Shown: in pieces, positions 36,919 through 45,580 of the stretch
Position numbering within the stretch: position 1 is the stretch's first letter
How the letters are laid out: each line of letters starts with the position of its first letter
Origin: an uncultured Bacteroidota bacterium
GTDB taxonomy: Bacteria > Bacteroidota > Bacteroidia > Bacteroidales > P3
DNA length: 60,562 bases
Direction of reading: 5' to 3'
Assembly: GCA_902777005.1 (NCBI GenBank)
Contig: CACYSB010000015.1
Location: 1-60,562, forward strand
Program-made: the position numbers and the translations under genes
The notes under the pieces: model-generated
What the model was told of the DNA's origin: nothing
What the model saw: the letters and a program-made list of their open reading frames with translations, nothing else
Databases searched by the model: none

Positions 36919-38045
36919 GGAAATTATTGGGTTTGATGGGTTTAATAGGTTTGATGGGCATAATTCCCATCGGGTCCATTATGTCCATGAACCCCATTCA
37001 GGCCCAGGACACCAGTCGTCTGGAGCTGTGCGTGGAGACTAGGCAGTTCTTCCAGGACAACGAGTGGTTCGGCCTGCATGCCACGGGCTATACGCTACCG
37101 GGCTTCTACCTCAGGCCGAAGGTAGCCTGGCATGTGTCGCCGGGTGTGACACTGGAGGCCGGTGTGCACTGGCTGCACTTCTGGGGTGCACGCAACTACC
37201 CATCGGGCGAGGCGCTGGGCGTGTGGCAACGCGAGAGCGACACATCATCAGCGACGCACCTGCTGCCGTGGGTGAGGGCGGAATGGAAGTGGACGGGCGG
37301 AAGCGTGACAATGGGATGCCTGAGGCCACATGAACTACCACTGCCGCTGTACAACCCGGAGAGGCTCTATGCGGCAGACCCCGAAGCCGGCGTACAGCTG
37401 CTGCTCGATTACAAGCACTTCGACATGGACCTATGGGTCGACTGGCGCGAATATATCTGGCAGCACAGCAGCCGCCAGGAACAGTTCACGGCGGGACTGA
37501 GCGGTGTGATGGACTTTGGCGACAATGACTGGAGCATAAAGATACCGGTGCACGTCATAGGACAGCACGTCGGCGGCCAGGGGCTTGCCGAACACAAGCC
37601 TGTACAGAATCGCTTCAACGGCGCCGCAGGACTGTTCGCCAAATACAAAACAATACAGGCAGGTTGTTATGCCATGGCCTTTACACAAAAGAACATGCCG
37701 ACGGTGCTATACAAGCGGGGGTGGGGCCTCTATCCTACGGCGAGCGTCACTGTAGAGCCGTTTAATGAAACTGCTCTGACAATAGATGCTGGCTACTGGC
37801 AGAGCCACGGTTTCGTACCGCTGCTCGGAAGCGTGCTGTTTAGCAACGTAGGCTATGTGGACGGCGTCACTTACTTTGGCATGAACCGAATGATGAACAT
37901 CGGTGCAAGCTGCCGTTGGGACATGGGCGGCGGAGAACTTAGAGTGGAGGGACGCTGGTACTACTATTTCGAGAAAGAGAAACCGTCGCAGTACTCGGTG
38001 GGAGTGTTCATAGACCTGGCACCGAGACTGACACTTGTGAGATGA
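36915..38045 (+). CDS. Predicted outer-membrane beta-barrel protein
   Basis: 376-residue exported protein of unknown function. After the signal peptide the sequence alternates polar and aromatic residues in amphipathic strands (GFYLRPKVAWHVSPGVTLEAGVHWLHFWG, FDMDLWVDWREYIW) and ends with strand-like YSVGVFIDLAPRLTLVR, typical of a barrel. The signal peptide is odd: its GLMGLIGLMG core comes from 9-bp tandem repeats, and the encoding DNA (36929-36995) is an imperfect palindrome. Near residue 280 VEPFNET is encoded by a decayed relative of the 22-bp REP palindrome (37755-37776). It overlaps both neighbours by 4 bases. Confidence 0.7.
   Translation: MRKLLGLMGLIGLMGIIPIGSIMSMNPIQAQDTSRLELCVETRQFFQDNEWFGLHATGYTLPGFYLRPKVAWHVSPGVTLEAGVHWLHFWGARNYPSGEALGVWQRESDTSSATHLLPWVRAEWKWTGGSVTMGCLRPHELPLPLYNPERLYAADPEAGVQLLLDYKHFDMDLWVDWREYIWQHSSRQEQFTAGLSGVMDFGDNDWSIKIPVHVIGQHVGGQGLAEHKPVQNRFNGAAGLFAKYKTIQAGCYAMAFTQKNMPTVLYKRGWGLYPTASVTVEPFNETALTIDAGYWQSHGFVPLLGSVLFSNVGYVDGVTYFGMNRMMNIGASCRWDMGGGELRVEGRWYYYFEKEKPSQYSVGVFIDLAPRLTLVR
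36929..36995. repeat. Palindromic 9-bp-step repeat forming a signal peptide
   Basis: Tandem 9-base units of the type GGTTTGATG encode GLMGLIGLMG. The 30 bases at 36929-36958 match the complement of the end of the segment (to 36995) at about 20 of 30 positions. Related GLMGLMGLL coding occurs in the signal peptide at 15350-15380. Confidence 0.6.
37755..37776. repeat. Degenerate 22-bp REP-like palindrome in a coding region (copy 4)
   Basis: Preceded by GTA like the other copies and aligned with the same GAGCCGTTT half-site, but with two mismatches between the arms. It encodes E-P-F-N-E-T. It may be a decayed insertion or a chance match. Confidence 0.45.
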
Positions 38046-38932
38046 ACATAGAGATATACAATCGGGAGGGGCGTGTGGAGCGCGTGGGCGAGCCTACGGC
38101 AGTGACCGTGGGCGTCTTCGACGGCGTGCACCGCGGCCACCAGCGGCTGCTGTCGCTGATGGACGGCTCAAAGCTGGTGGTAACATTGACGGCACATCCG
38201 TCGTTTGTGCTCGGGCGCCGCGAGAGCGAATACTGGCTCGACGACCCGCAAGAGCACCTTAAGCTGCTGTTCGAGGCCGGAGCAAAGTATGTGGCTGTTC
38301 TACCGTTCACCAGAGAGGTGGCGCAGATGACGGCTGGCGAGATGGTGCAGTGGATGTACGACGAACTGGAAATGCGGAGTCTGCTGGTTGGCTACGACAG
38401 CCGATTTGGGAGCAAGCAGCGAGACGACTTCTACAGCCTGCCGATGTTGGCCTTGGAGATGGGCTTCACGCTGCAGAGAGGCGCCCCGTTCACCATTGGC
38501 GGCGAGCCTATAAGCTCAAGCCGCATACGGCAGACGCTGCTCGACGGTCGCGTGGAGGATACTGCAACGCTACTGGGGCGCAACTATAGCCTCAGCGGAG
38601 AGGTGATGCATGGTCGCGGAGTGGGTCACACGATGGGATTTCCCACAGCCAACATAGACATAGCGCATACGCGCAAGATGTTGCCCAGGGAGGGCGTATA
38701 CGCAGTGCGCATAGGCGACTGCAAAGGAATGGCGAACCTTGGTGACGCACCCACTTTCGGTGTGGACAAGCCAATGCTTGAGGTGCACCTGATAGACTAC
38801 AAAGGAGATTTATACGGGGAAACGGTGACAGTGGAATTCCTGCACCGCATAAGAGACATACAGCGTTTCGGGAGTGCCGGTGAATTGCAGACGCAATTGA
38901 ACAAAGACATCGAGGAGGCACGCCGATGGTGA
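38042..38932 (+). CDS. ribF: Bifunctional riboflavin kinase/FAD synthetase
   Basis: Makes FMN from riboflavin and FAD from FMN. The N-terminal adenylyltransferase has GVFDGVHRGHQRLL near residue 21 and the ISSSRIR motif near residue 158. The C-terminal flavokinase domain has GRGVGHTMGFPTANI near residue 190 and ends with the usual FLHRIRDIQRF segment. At 296 residues it is of normal length. It overlaps both neighbours within the operon. Confidence 0.95.
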   Translation: MNIEIYNREGRVERVGEPTAVTVGVFDGVHRGHQRLLSLMDGSKLVVTLTAHPSFVLGRRESEYWLDDPQEHLKLLFEAGAKYVAVLPFTREVAQMTAGEMVQWMYDELEMRSLLVGYDSRFGSKQRDDFYSLPMLALEMGFTLQRGAPFTIGGEPISSSRIRQTLLDGRVEDTATLLGRNYSLSGEVMHGRGVGHTMGFPTANIDIAHTRKMLPREGVYAVRIGDCKGMANLGDAPTFGVDKPMLEVHLIDYKGDLYGETVTVEFLHRIRDIQRFGSAGELQTQLNKDIEEARRW

Positions 38933-39672
38933 TAACGCTGTATCAACAAGACATACGATGGCACGAGCCTGAAGAGAACCGCCGCCGTGCCGAGGCCGCA
39001 CTGGCTGCGGCTCAGGAAAGCGACATATTCGTGGTGCCGGAGACCTTCACCACAGGCTTTGGCGAAGGCATGACCGACCTGGCCGAGGAACCCGACGGGC
39101 CGACACTGCAGTGGGCACGCCGCATGGCGGCACAGTACAACAGACTGATAGTTGGCACATGGATTGTACGCGAAGAGGACAGATGCTACAACCGCATGCA
39201 CTGGGTGAGACCCGACGGCAGCTACGGCACGTACGATAAAGGACATACATTCCGCGTCAGCGGGGAATACGACGTGATAGCACGAGGCAGGAAACGCGAG
39301 GTTTTTGAGTGGCGTGGATGGCGCATAAAGCCTGCCGTGTGCTACGACTTGCGCTTCCCCAAATGGCTGCGCAACGACAATATGGATTACGATCTGCTGC
39401 TGGTGTGCGCCAACTGGCCCGGCAGTCGCCACGAGGCATGGACTACGCTACTTAAGGCGCGGGCCATAGAGAATCTATGCTACACCGTGGGGTGCAACCG
39501 ATGCGGCTTGGACGGTGTCGGTGGCAGCTACAGCGGAAACAGTGCTGCAATAGACTACAGAGGACTGCCATTGGCAGAATGCACCGGCGAGGAAACGCTA
39601 ACCGTCACACTCGACAAAGAGCGGCTACAGACCTTCCGCCAGCATTGGCCGCTCTATCTTGACTTTGACTAA
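38926..39672 (+). CDS. Nitrilase-superfamily omega-amidase
   Basis: Carbon-nitrogen hydrolase of 248 residues. The catalytic triad is visible: Glu in VVPETFTTGF (near residue 40), Lys in YDKGH (near residue 106) and Cys in AVCYDLRFPKW (near residue 134). The closest known type is the YafV-like omega-amidase, which hydrolyses 2-oxoglutaramate or 2-oxosuccinamate as a metabolite-repair enzyme. The exact substrate is not proved by the sequence. It overlaps ribF by 7 bases and abuts mutS2. Confidence 0.88.
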   Translation: MVITLYQQDIRWHEPEENRRRAEAALAAAQESDIFVVPETFTTGFGEGMTDLAEEPDGPTLQWARRMAAQYNRLIVGTWIVREEDRCYNRMHWVRPDGSYGTYDKGHTFRVSGEYDVIARGRKREVFEWRGWRIKPAVCYDLRFPKWLRNDNMDYDLLLVCANWPGSRHEAWTTLLKARAIENLCYTVGCNRCGLDGVGGSYSGNSAAIDYRGLPLAECTGEETLTVTLDKERLQTFRQHWPLYLDFD

Positions 39673-42102
39673 ATGGACAATATAGAACAGAAACTGGGGT
39701 TCGACCGCATAAGGCAGATGGTGGTAGAGCAGTGCACTAACGCCCTCGCCACTCGCATGGCCGAAGAGATGCGCTTCATTACCGACTACGAGCCGTTGTG
39801 CCATGAGCTCAAGCTGGTGGAGGAGATGCGGCAGATAGTGCTCATGGAAAGCGAATTTCCGCAACAGGACTTCATTGACTTGACGCCGATACTGACGCAT
39901 CTGCGAGTGGGCAACACCGTGATACCGCTTGAAAGCCTCTTCGACCTGAAACTCTCGCTACGCACCATACGTGAATGCTACTATTTCCTCACTGCCGAGG
40001 AGCACATGCAGTACGAGGCGCTGCGCAACATAGCCATAGAGGTTGAGCTGGGCTACGGCGGCAAGAGCTCTCAGTTGAATGTGATAAACTCGCTATTGGG
40101 TAAACTCATCGACGACCACGGGGAACTTTACGACAACGCCTCCCCTGCCCTTGCCGAGATACGGCGCACCAAGGCCCGCAAGGCAGCAGAGGTAGATGCA
40201 CAGGTGAGCAGTACTCTGGCACGTGCCAAGCGCGAAGGCTGGGCACCCGAAGGCGCCGAGGTAACAATACGCGATGGCAGGCCTGTTATACCGTTGCTGA
40301 CCACGCACCGCCGAAAGATAAAAGGACTGATACAAGACGAGAGCGCCACAAGACTGACGGCCTTCGTGGAGCCAGCCGAGGTGGTGGAACTGGGCAACGA
40401 CCTGCGCGAACTTGACTTCGATGAGCGGCATGAGATACAGCGCATACTGTTGGCATTCAGCGACAAGCTGCGCCCTTTGCTGCCTCAGCTGGACGAGGCA
40501 TACCGCTTTCTGGCAAGGATAGACTTCCTACGGGCAAAGGCACGTGTGGCCGTGGAGCTCAACGCCAGCGTGCCAATACTGCACAAGGAGTCGCACATCG
40601 AGTGGCTTGACGCACGTCATCCGATACTCTACCTGCAGAAGAAAGACGGCGTGGTGCCGTTCAACCTCAACCTGTCAAACGATGCTCGCATTCTCATAAT
40701 CTCAGGACCGAATGCCGGTGGCAAGTCGGTATGTCTGAAGGCTGTGGGCCTAATACAGTACATGCTGCAGTGCGGTATGCCGGTGCCGCTCAGGCCTACA
40801 TCTGAATGCGGCATATTCGGCAGCATATTCATAGATATAGGCGACCAGCAAAGCATCGACAACGACCTCAGTACATATACATCGCACCTGCAGAACATGA
40901 AAGCGCTCCTTGGTTCCGCAAACGAGAAGACCCTCTTCCTGCTCGACGAGTTGGGCGGTGGGACCGAACCGAGGTCGGGCTGCGCAATAGCAGAAGCGGT
41001 GCTGGAAGAGTTGTACAGCAAGGGTGCTTTCGGTGTGGTAACGACCCACTTCGCCGACCTCAAGTTGCTGGCCGACCGTCTCCCAGGTATCGTCAACGGG
41101 GCTATGCTCTTCGACACTGACGCCATGCGGCCGCTATACCGGCTGGCCGTAGGACATCCTGGCTCAAGCTTCGCCTTCGAAATTGCCGAAAGCATCGGTT
41201 TCCCGAAGGAGATACTCGATAAGGCAGGTGAGTTGGTGGGGCGCGAACAGCTGAACTTCGAGCACCAGTTGCAGCAGTTGGAGCTCGACAAGCAGGAAAT
41301 TGCACGGCAGAAAGAGGAACTGCGCGTGGCTGACGACTTCCTCAATGAGGTGACACAGAAGTATCAACGGCTGAACGACAACCTGCAAGCTCGCCGCCAC
41401 GAGATTATCAGCGGCGCCAGACGCGAAGCACAGCAGATACTCACCGACGCCAACCGCACCGTGGAGCGCACCATAAGCGACATCAAGAGTGCCAAAGCAG
41501 AGAAAGAGGCCACACAAGCCGCACGTGCCAAACTTGCCGAAGCCACAGAGCAGGTGGAGAAAGAGATAAAGAAAGCCGAAGAGAAGCGTAACAAAAAAAC
41601 AGAGCTGGTAGATAAAACAGGCATATCTGAACTGCTACCAGTAAATGTGGGAAGCATCGTGCGCATCGACGGCGAAGAGACCTATGGGCAAGTGGTGGAG
41701 ATAAAAGGCAAGAAGGCTGTGGTGGAGAGCAACAGCGTACGCATGACCATACCGCTAAGCCGACTAACAGGTACCGCCAAGCAAAAAATACCCACCGAAA
41801 GAAAGCCCGTCAGTGTAAGCCGCTCGATATACGACGAGATGAACGACAAACGCAAAAGCTTCAACCCCACTCTCGACCTCCGCGGCCATCGCGCTGAGGA
41901 AGCGATAGATTTGCTGCACCGCTTCCTTGACGACGCATTGCTGCTCAGCGAGAAAGAGGTGCGCATCCTGCACGGGAAAGGCTACGGCATTCTGATGCAG
42001 ATAATCCAGCAAGAACTGAAGTCCATGCGCGAAGTTCGCACCTTCCACCCAGAGAAGGTGGAGCTCGGCGGCGTGGGCGTGACAATAGTAGAACTGAGAT
42101 GA
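39673..42102 (+). CDS. mutS2: MutS2 family DNA/ribosome-associated ATPase
   Basis: 809 residues. The ATPase core has Walker A GPNAGGKS near residue 346, Walker B LFLLDELGGGTEP and the TTHFADLK switch. A long coiled coil follows (about residues 520-645, rich in Glu, Lys and Gln), then a KOW-like patch (VNVGSIVRIDGEETYGQVVEIKG) and a C-terminal Smr nuclease domain with LDLRGHRAEEA and HGKGYG. MutS2 has been linked to suppression of recombination and rescue of collided ribosomes. It lies between the nitrilase and hydF genes with no gap. Confidence 0.95.
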   Translation: MDNIEQKLGFDRIRQMVVEQCTNALATRMAEEMRFITDYEPLCHELKLVEEMRQIVLMESEFPQQDFIDLTPILTHLRVGNTVIPLESLFDLKLSLRTIRECYYFLTAEEHMQYEALRNIAIEVELGYGGKSSQLNVINSLLGKLIDDHGELYDNASPALAEIRRTKARKAAEVDAQVSSTLARAKREGWAPEGAEVTIRDGRPVIPLLTTHRRKIKGLIQDESATRLTAFVEPAEVVELGNDLRELDFDERHEIQRILLAFSDKLRPLLPQLDEAYRFLARIDFLRAKARVAVELNASVPILHKESHIEWLDARHPILYLQKKDGVVPFNLNLSNDARILIISGPNAGGKSVCLKAVGLIQYMLQCGMPVPLRPTSECGIFGSIFIDIGDQQSIDNDLSTYTSHLQNMKALLGSANEKTLFLLDELGGGTEPRSGCAIAEAVLEELYSKGAFGVVTTHFADLKLLADRLPGIVNGAMLFDTDAMRPLYRLAVGHPGSSFAFEIAESIGFPKEILDKAGELVGREQLNFEHQLQQLELDKQEIARQKEELRVADDFLNEVTQKYQRLNDNLQARRHEIISGARREAQQILTDANRTVERTISDIKSAKAEKEATQAARAKLAEATEQVEKEIKKAEEKRNKKTELVDKTGISELLPVNVGSIVRIDGEETYGQVVEIKGKKAVVESNSVRMTIPLSRLTGTAKQKIPTERKPVSVSRSIYDEMNDKRKSFNPTLDLRGHRAEEAIDLLHRFLDDALLLSEKEVRILHGKGYGILMQIIQQELKSMREVRTFHPEKVELGGVGVTIVELR

Positions 42103-43217
42103 AAGGAAATGAACTGAAGCCCAGAATAGGCTTCTTTGGCCGCAGGAATGTTGGCAAGAGCACGATGATAAATTGGCTCACAGGCCAGCAGATAGCTATC
42201 GTCAGCGATACCGCCGGAACGACCACCGACCCTGTGCGCAAGAGCATGGAGATTGGCGGCATAGGACCCGTGGTACTGATAGACACCGCCGGCATTGACG
42301 ACGAGGGCGAGTTGGGCCAGATGCGCGTCGAGAAGAGCATGGCGGCGCTAGCCGAAGTAGACCTGGCGCTGCTGCTCTATACTGAAGGCTGCTACGGAGA
42401 GCCAGAGGAACGCGTGGAGCGCTGGTGCATGGATCATGGCACACCGATAATAAAGATTCTTACTAAAGCAGAACCTATTGACAAAGAACTATTGATTGAA
42501 CAGATAAAGAAGGCGCTGCCCGAAAGCGCATACCGTGGACGCTCGCTGCTGGGAGATGTAGTATCTCAAGGCGACACCGTAGTGCTTGTCACCCCTATTG
42601 ATTCGTCGGCTCCCGAAGGTCGCATGATACTGCCGCAGGTACAGGTACTGCGTGACCTTATGGATATTCATGCCCAGGCTTTCTTCTGCCAGCCTGAAGA
42701 ACTACCGTCAACTCTGGCGGCGCTGAAAGAACCACCTGCTCTGGTGGTTACTGACAGTCAAGCATTCAAACAGGTAGCAGCTATAGTCCCCGAGGATGTG
42801 TGTCTGACAAGCTTCAGCGTGGTACTGGCACGCCAGAAAGGTCTCTTCAAAGAGTATCTTGATGGTACCCGCAAGATTGGCGACCTAAAAGGCGGCGACC
42901 GCGTACTGCTGCTGGAGAGCTGCACGCACAACGTCACCTGCGAGGACATCGGGCGCGTAAAACTGCCGGCCGCATTGAAGAAAGCCACAGGCAAAGAGTT
43001 GCACTGCGAGGTTATCGGCGGGCAGTCGCCCCTACCATCCGATTTGTCGCAGTATGCGTTGGTCATTCAATGCGGCGGCTGCGTAATCACAGCCCAGCAA
43101 GTCAAGGCACGCCTGCTACCAGCCATCGAGGCTGGCGTACCTGTAAGCAACTACGGCCTTGCATTAGCTTGGTGCAATGGTATATTTGAACGTGCAACAA
43201 AGATATTCCAACAATGA
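42099..43217 (+). CDS. hydF: [FeFe]-hydrogenase maturation GTPase HydF
   Basis: Scaffold protein on which the H-cluster precursor is built before transfer to the hydrogenase. The GTPase domain has P-loop GRRNVGKST near residue 14, switch TAGTTTDP and DTAGIDD. The C-terminal cluster-binding domain shows C-T-H (ESCTHNVTC) and the CGGC motif, here preceded by Gln rather than the more common His. At 372 residues it is slightly short. hydE, hydG and the hydrogenase are not in the window. Its presence implies fermentative H2 metabolism. Confidence 0.93.
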   Translation: MKGNELKPRIGFFGRRNVGKSTMINWLTGQQIAIVSDTAGTTTDPVRKSMEIGGIGPVVLIDTAGIDDEGELGQMRVEKSMAALAEVDLALLLYTEGCYGEPEERVERWCMDHGTPIIKILTKAEPIDKELLIEQIKKALPESAYRGRSLLGDVVSQGDTVVLVTPIDSSAPEGRMILPQVQVLRDLMDIHAQAFFCQPEELPSTLAALKEPPALVVTDSQAFKQVAAIVPEDVCLTSFSVVLARQKGLFKEYLDGTRKIGDLKGGDRVLLLESCTHNVTCEDIGRVKLPAALKKATGKELHCEVIGGQSPLPSDLSQYALVIQCGGCVITAQQVKARLLPAIEAGVPVSNYGLALAWCNGIFERATKIFQQ

Positions 43218-43744
43218 TAGACTTAAACAAGAAACCAAAACTAAGCATCATCGTGGCACAGGCCGAGAACCGCGCCATTGGACTGAACGGCGATATGCCG
43301 TGGCATCTCAGCGGCGACCTCAAACGTTTCAAGGCACTGACAATGGGACACCCCGTGGTGATGGGACGCCGTACATGGGAAAGCCTGCCGAAGCGGCCGC
43401 TCGTAGGGCGCCGCAACATCGTCTTCTCGCAAAGCGAAGATTTCACCCCCGAAGGGGCTGAGGTGGTGCATAGCGTCAACGGACTGTTCGACCTGCTGCG
43501 AGACTGCGACGACGAGGTGTTCATCATAGGTGGCGGCCGCATCTACAATATGCTCATGCCGTGGGCAAACCGTCTTTACATCACCTGGGTGCACAAGGAA
43601 TTCCCCGAGGCAGATACCTTCTTCCCCGTCATCGACCTCTCGGAGTTTACCAAGGTCAACGAGACCGAGCGTATGGTGGACGAGAAGTGTGGCCTGGAAT
43701 TCAGCTACGCAGAATACGATAGAAAGTTTAGGATATGCAAGTAA
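43214..43744 (+). CDS. folA: Dihydrofolate reductase
   Basis: NADPH-dependent reduction of dihydrofolate to tetrahydrofolate. Motifs: IVAQAENRAIGLNGDMPWHLSGDLKRF, with the catalytic acidic Asp of the family following MPWHL, then VMGRRTWESLP and FIIGGGRIY. At 176 residues it is full length. Its start overlaps hydF (ATGA) and its stop overlaps cinA, so it is translated within the long operon. Confidence 0.96.
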   Translation: MIDLNKKPKLSIIVAQAENRAIGLNGDMPWHLSGDLKRFKALTMGHPVVMGRRTWESLPKRPLVGRRNIVFSQSEDFTPEGAEVVHSVNGLFDLLRDCDDEVFIIGGGRIYNMLMPWANRLYITWVHKEFPEADTFFPVIDLSEFTKVNETERMVDEKCGLEFSYAEYDRKFRICK

Positions 43745-44958
43745 CAATCATTAACATAGGCGACGAGCTGCTGATTGGTCAGGTCGTCAACACGAACGCA
43801 TCAACTATGAGTCGTTTGCTCACCGCAGCGGGCATGGATGTGCTAAAGACCATGGTGGTTGGCGACGAACGGCAAGCAATATGGAATGCTGTAGACGAGG
43901 CCATGCGCGAGAGCGACGCGGTGCTTGTCACAGGCGGCCTCGGTCCTACCAAGGACGACATAACCAAGAAGCTGCTCTGCGAGTATTTCGGCAGTGAGCT
44001 GGTTGAGAGCCCGATGGCGCTCGACAACGTGAAACGCATCTTCGAAAGCCGCGGCTACGAACTCACACCTGTCAACCGTGCACAAGCATTGGTGCCTAAG
44101 TGCTGCGAGGTGCTCAACAACGACCTCGGCACCGCGCCATGCATGTGGTTCCCTGGTAAGACCGTTTTGGTGTCGCTACCAGGAGTGCCGTTCGAAATGG
44201 AGTGGTTGATGCGCAACCGCGTCATTCCCAAGCTGCAGGAGACTTTTCATACAGACATCATCGTCACCAAGAACATTCTTGTTCAGGGCATAGGCGAGTC
44301 GTTCCTGAGCGACCTCATCGAGCCGTGGGAGCTTTCGCTGCCCGCTAACATCAAGCTGGCATACCTGCCTGTGGCCGGCCTAACCAAACTGCGGCTGACC
44401 GTACATGGCAACTATGATCCGGCAATACTGAAGGGTTTGTATGACCTTGCTGGCAAATACATAGTCGGCGAAGACTGCGAGACACTCGACGAACTGGTGC
44501 ACACGACTCTTATCAAGCGCGGCCTGACGTTGGCCACTGCAGAGAGTTGTACCGGCGGCAACATAGCACGCCTGCTCACCGCACAAGCCGGCGCTTCGGC
44601 CTACTTCAAGGGCGGCATCGTCGCCTACAGCAACGAGGTGAAGGAGAGCGTACTCGGCGTGAAGCATAGCACGCTGGAGGCCCACGGAGCCGTGAGCGAG
44701 GCGACCGTCCGCGAAATGGCGGAGGGCGTGCGCCAAAGGCTGGGCACCGACCTGGCCATAGCCACCACCGGCATCGCCGGCCCCGACGGCGGCACCAAGG
44801 AGAAGCCCGTGGGCACCGTGTGGATAGCCGTCGCCAACGCCAACGGCACCGAAGCCAAGCTGCTGCAGTTCGGCGCCAATCGCCGCCAGCAGAACATCGA
44901 CCGTAGCACCAACCAAGCGTTCGCAATGTTAATTAGAATGATATGCCAAAAGCACTAA
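43735..44958 (+). CDS. cinA: CinA family: MoCF-like domain plus NMN deamidase domain
   Basis: 407 residues. The N-terminal MoCF-like domain (IINIGDELLIGQVVNTNAS ... VLVTGGLGPTKDDITK) fits the ADP-ribose/NMN pyrophosphatase half, and the C-terminal PncC domain (LATAESCTGGNIARLLT ... TTGIAGPDGGTKEKPVGTVW) deamidates nicotinamide mononucleotide in NAD recycling. Both halves look intact. It overlaps folA by 10 bases and the DUF486 gene by 16 bases. Confidence 0.95.
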   Translation: MQVTIINIGDELLIGQVVNTNASTMSRLLTAAGMDVLKTMVVGDERQAIWNAVDEAMRESDAVLVTGGLGPTKDDITKKLLCEYFGSELVESPMALDNVKRIFESRGYELTPVNRAQALVPKCCEVLNNDLGTAPCMWFPGKTVLVSLPGVPFEMEWLMRNRVIPKLQETFHTDIIVTKNILVQGIGESFLSDLIEPWELSLPANIKLAYLPVAGLTKLRLTVHGNYDPAILKGLYDLAGKYIVGEDCETLDELVHTTLIKRGLTLATAESCTGGNIARLLTAQAGASAYFKGGIVAYSNEVKESVLGVKHSTLEAHGAVSEATVREMAEGVRQRLGTDLAIATTGIAGPDGGTKEKPVGTVWIAVANANGTEAKLLQFGANRRQQNIDRSTNQAFAMLIRMICQKH

Positions 44959-45320
44959 TCACCATCCTGCTGCTCATCGTCAGCAACATCTTCATGACCT
45001 TCGCCTGGTATGGCAACCTCAAGCTCACCGAACTGAAGATCAACACCAGCTGGCCGCTGATACTCATCATCCTCACCTCGTGGGGCGTGGCTTTCTTCGA
45101 GTACTCGTTCATGATACCCGCCAACCGCATCGGCAGCCAGATCAACGGCGGCCCCTTCTCGCTGATGCAGCTCAAGATACTGGCCGAGTGCATCTCGCTG
45201 ACGGTCTTCACCGTCATCGTGGCCACCGTCTTCAAGAGCGAGCCCATCCGCTGGAACCACCTCGTCAGCTTCATCTTCATCCTGCTGGCGGTGGTCTTCG
45301 CCTTCTGGAAAACAAAATAA
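44943..45320 (+). CDS. DUF486 (DMT-like) small membrane protein
   Basis: 125-residue protein with four hydrophobic helices, as in half-size drug/metabolite transporters. The family signature MTFAWYGNLK and FFEYSFMIPANRIG are present. Transport activity and substrate are unknown. It is the last gene of the nine-gene operon, followed by a strong terminator. Confidence 0.88.
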   Translation: MPKALITILLLIVSNIFMTFAWYGNLKLTELKINTSWPLILIILTSWGVAFFEYSFMIPANRIGSQINGGPFSLMQLKILAECISLTVFTVIVATVFKSEPIRWNHLVSFIFILLAVVFAFWKTK

Positions 45321-45377
45321 GCTGTGCTGCTAACACGTTGAGCCACACCCGATAGCACCCGTTTCCAACCGACAACA

Positions 45378-45403
45378 CAAGCAGATAGCCTTCTATCTGC
45401 TTG
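45378..45403 (+). terminator. Rho-independent terminator of the nine-gene operon
   Basis: An 11-bp perfect stem (CAAGCAGATAG at 45378-45388 and its complement at 45393-45403) with a CCTT loop, followed by TTTTTG. It lies 58 bases after the DUF486 stop. Confidence 0.9.
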
Positions 45404-45409
45404 TTTTTG

Positions 45410-45507
45410 CGTACTTTCATCATCATTTCAACGATACTTCAACGATATTTTAACGATAGCTATCGTTGATGTAACGTTATACTATAGTCGATGTATTGTT
45501 GTTCGAT
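45410..45507. repeat. Dyad array of nine 11-bp units (element C)
   Basis: Unit starts at 45410, 45421, 45432, 45443 and 45454, then after one 10-bp central step at 45464, 45475, 45486 and 45497. Left units resemble CGATACTTCAA. Right units resemble CGTTGATGTAA, the complementary type. It lies directly after the terminator and before the mannosidase gene. The pattern fades beyond 45507. Confidence 0.82.
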
Positions 45508-45580
45508 TGGAGGACGGACGGGCTAAACGCGGGGCAATAAAAAGCCGACGCCAACGTTATTATATGAAAATACATTCTAT

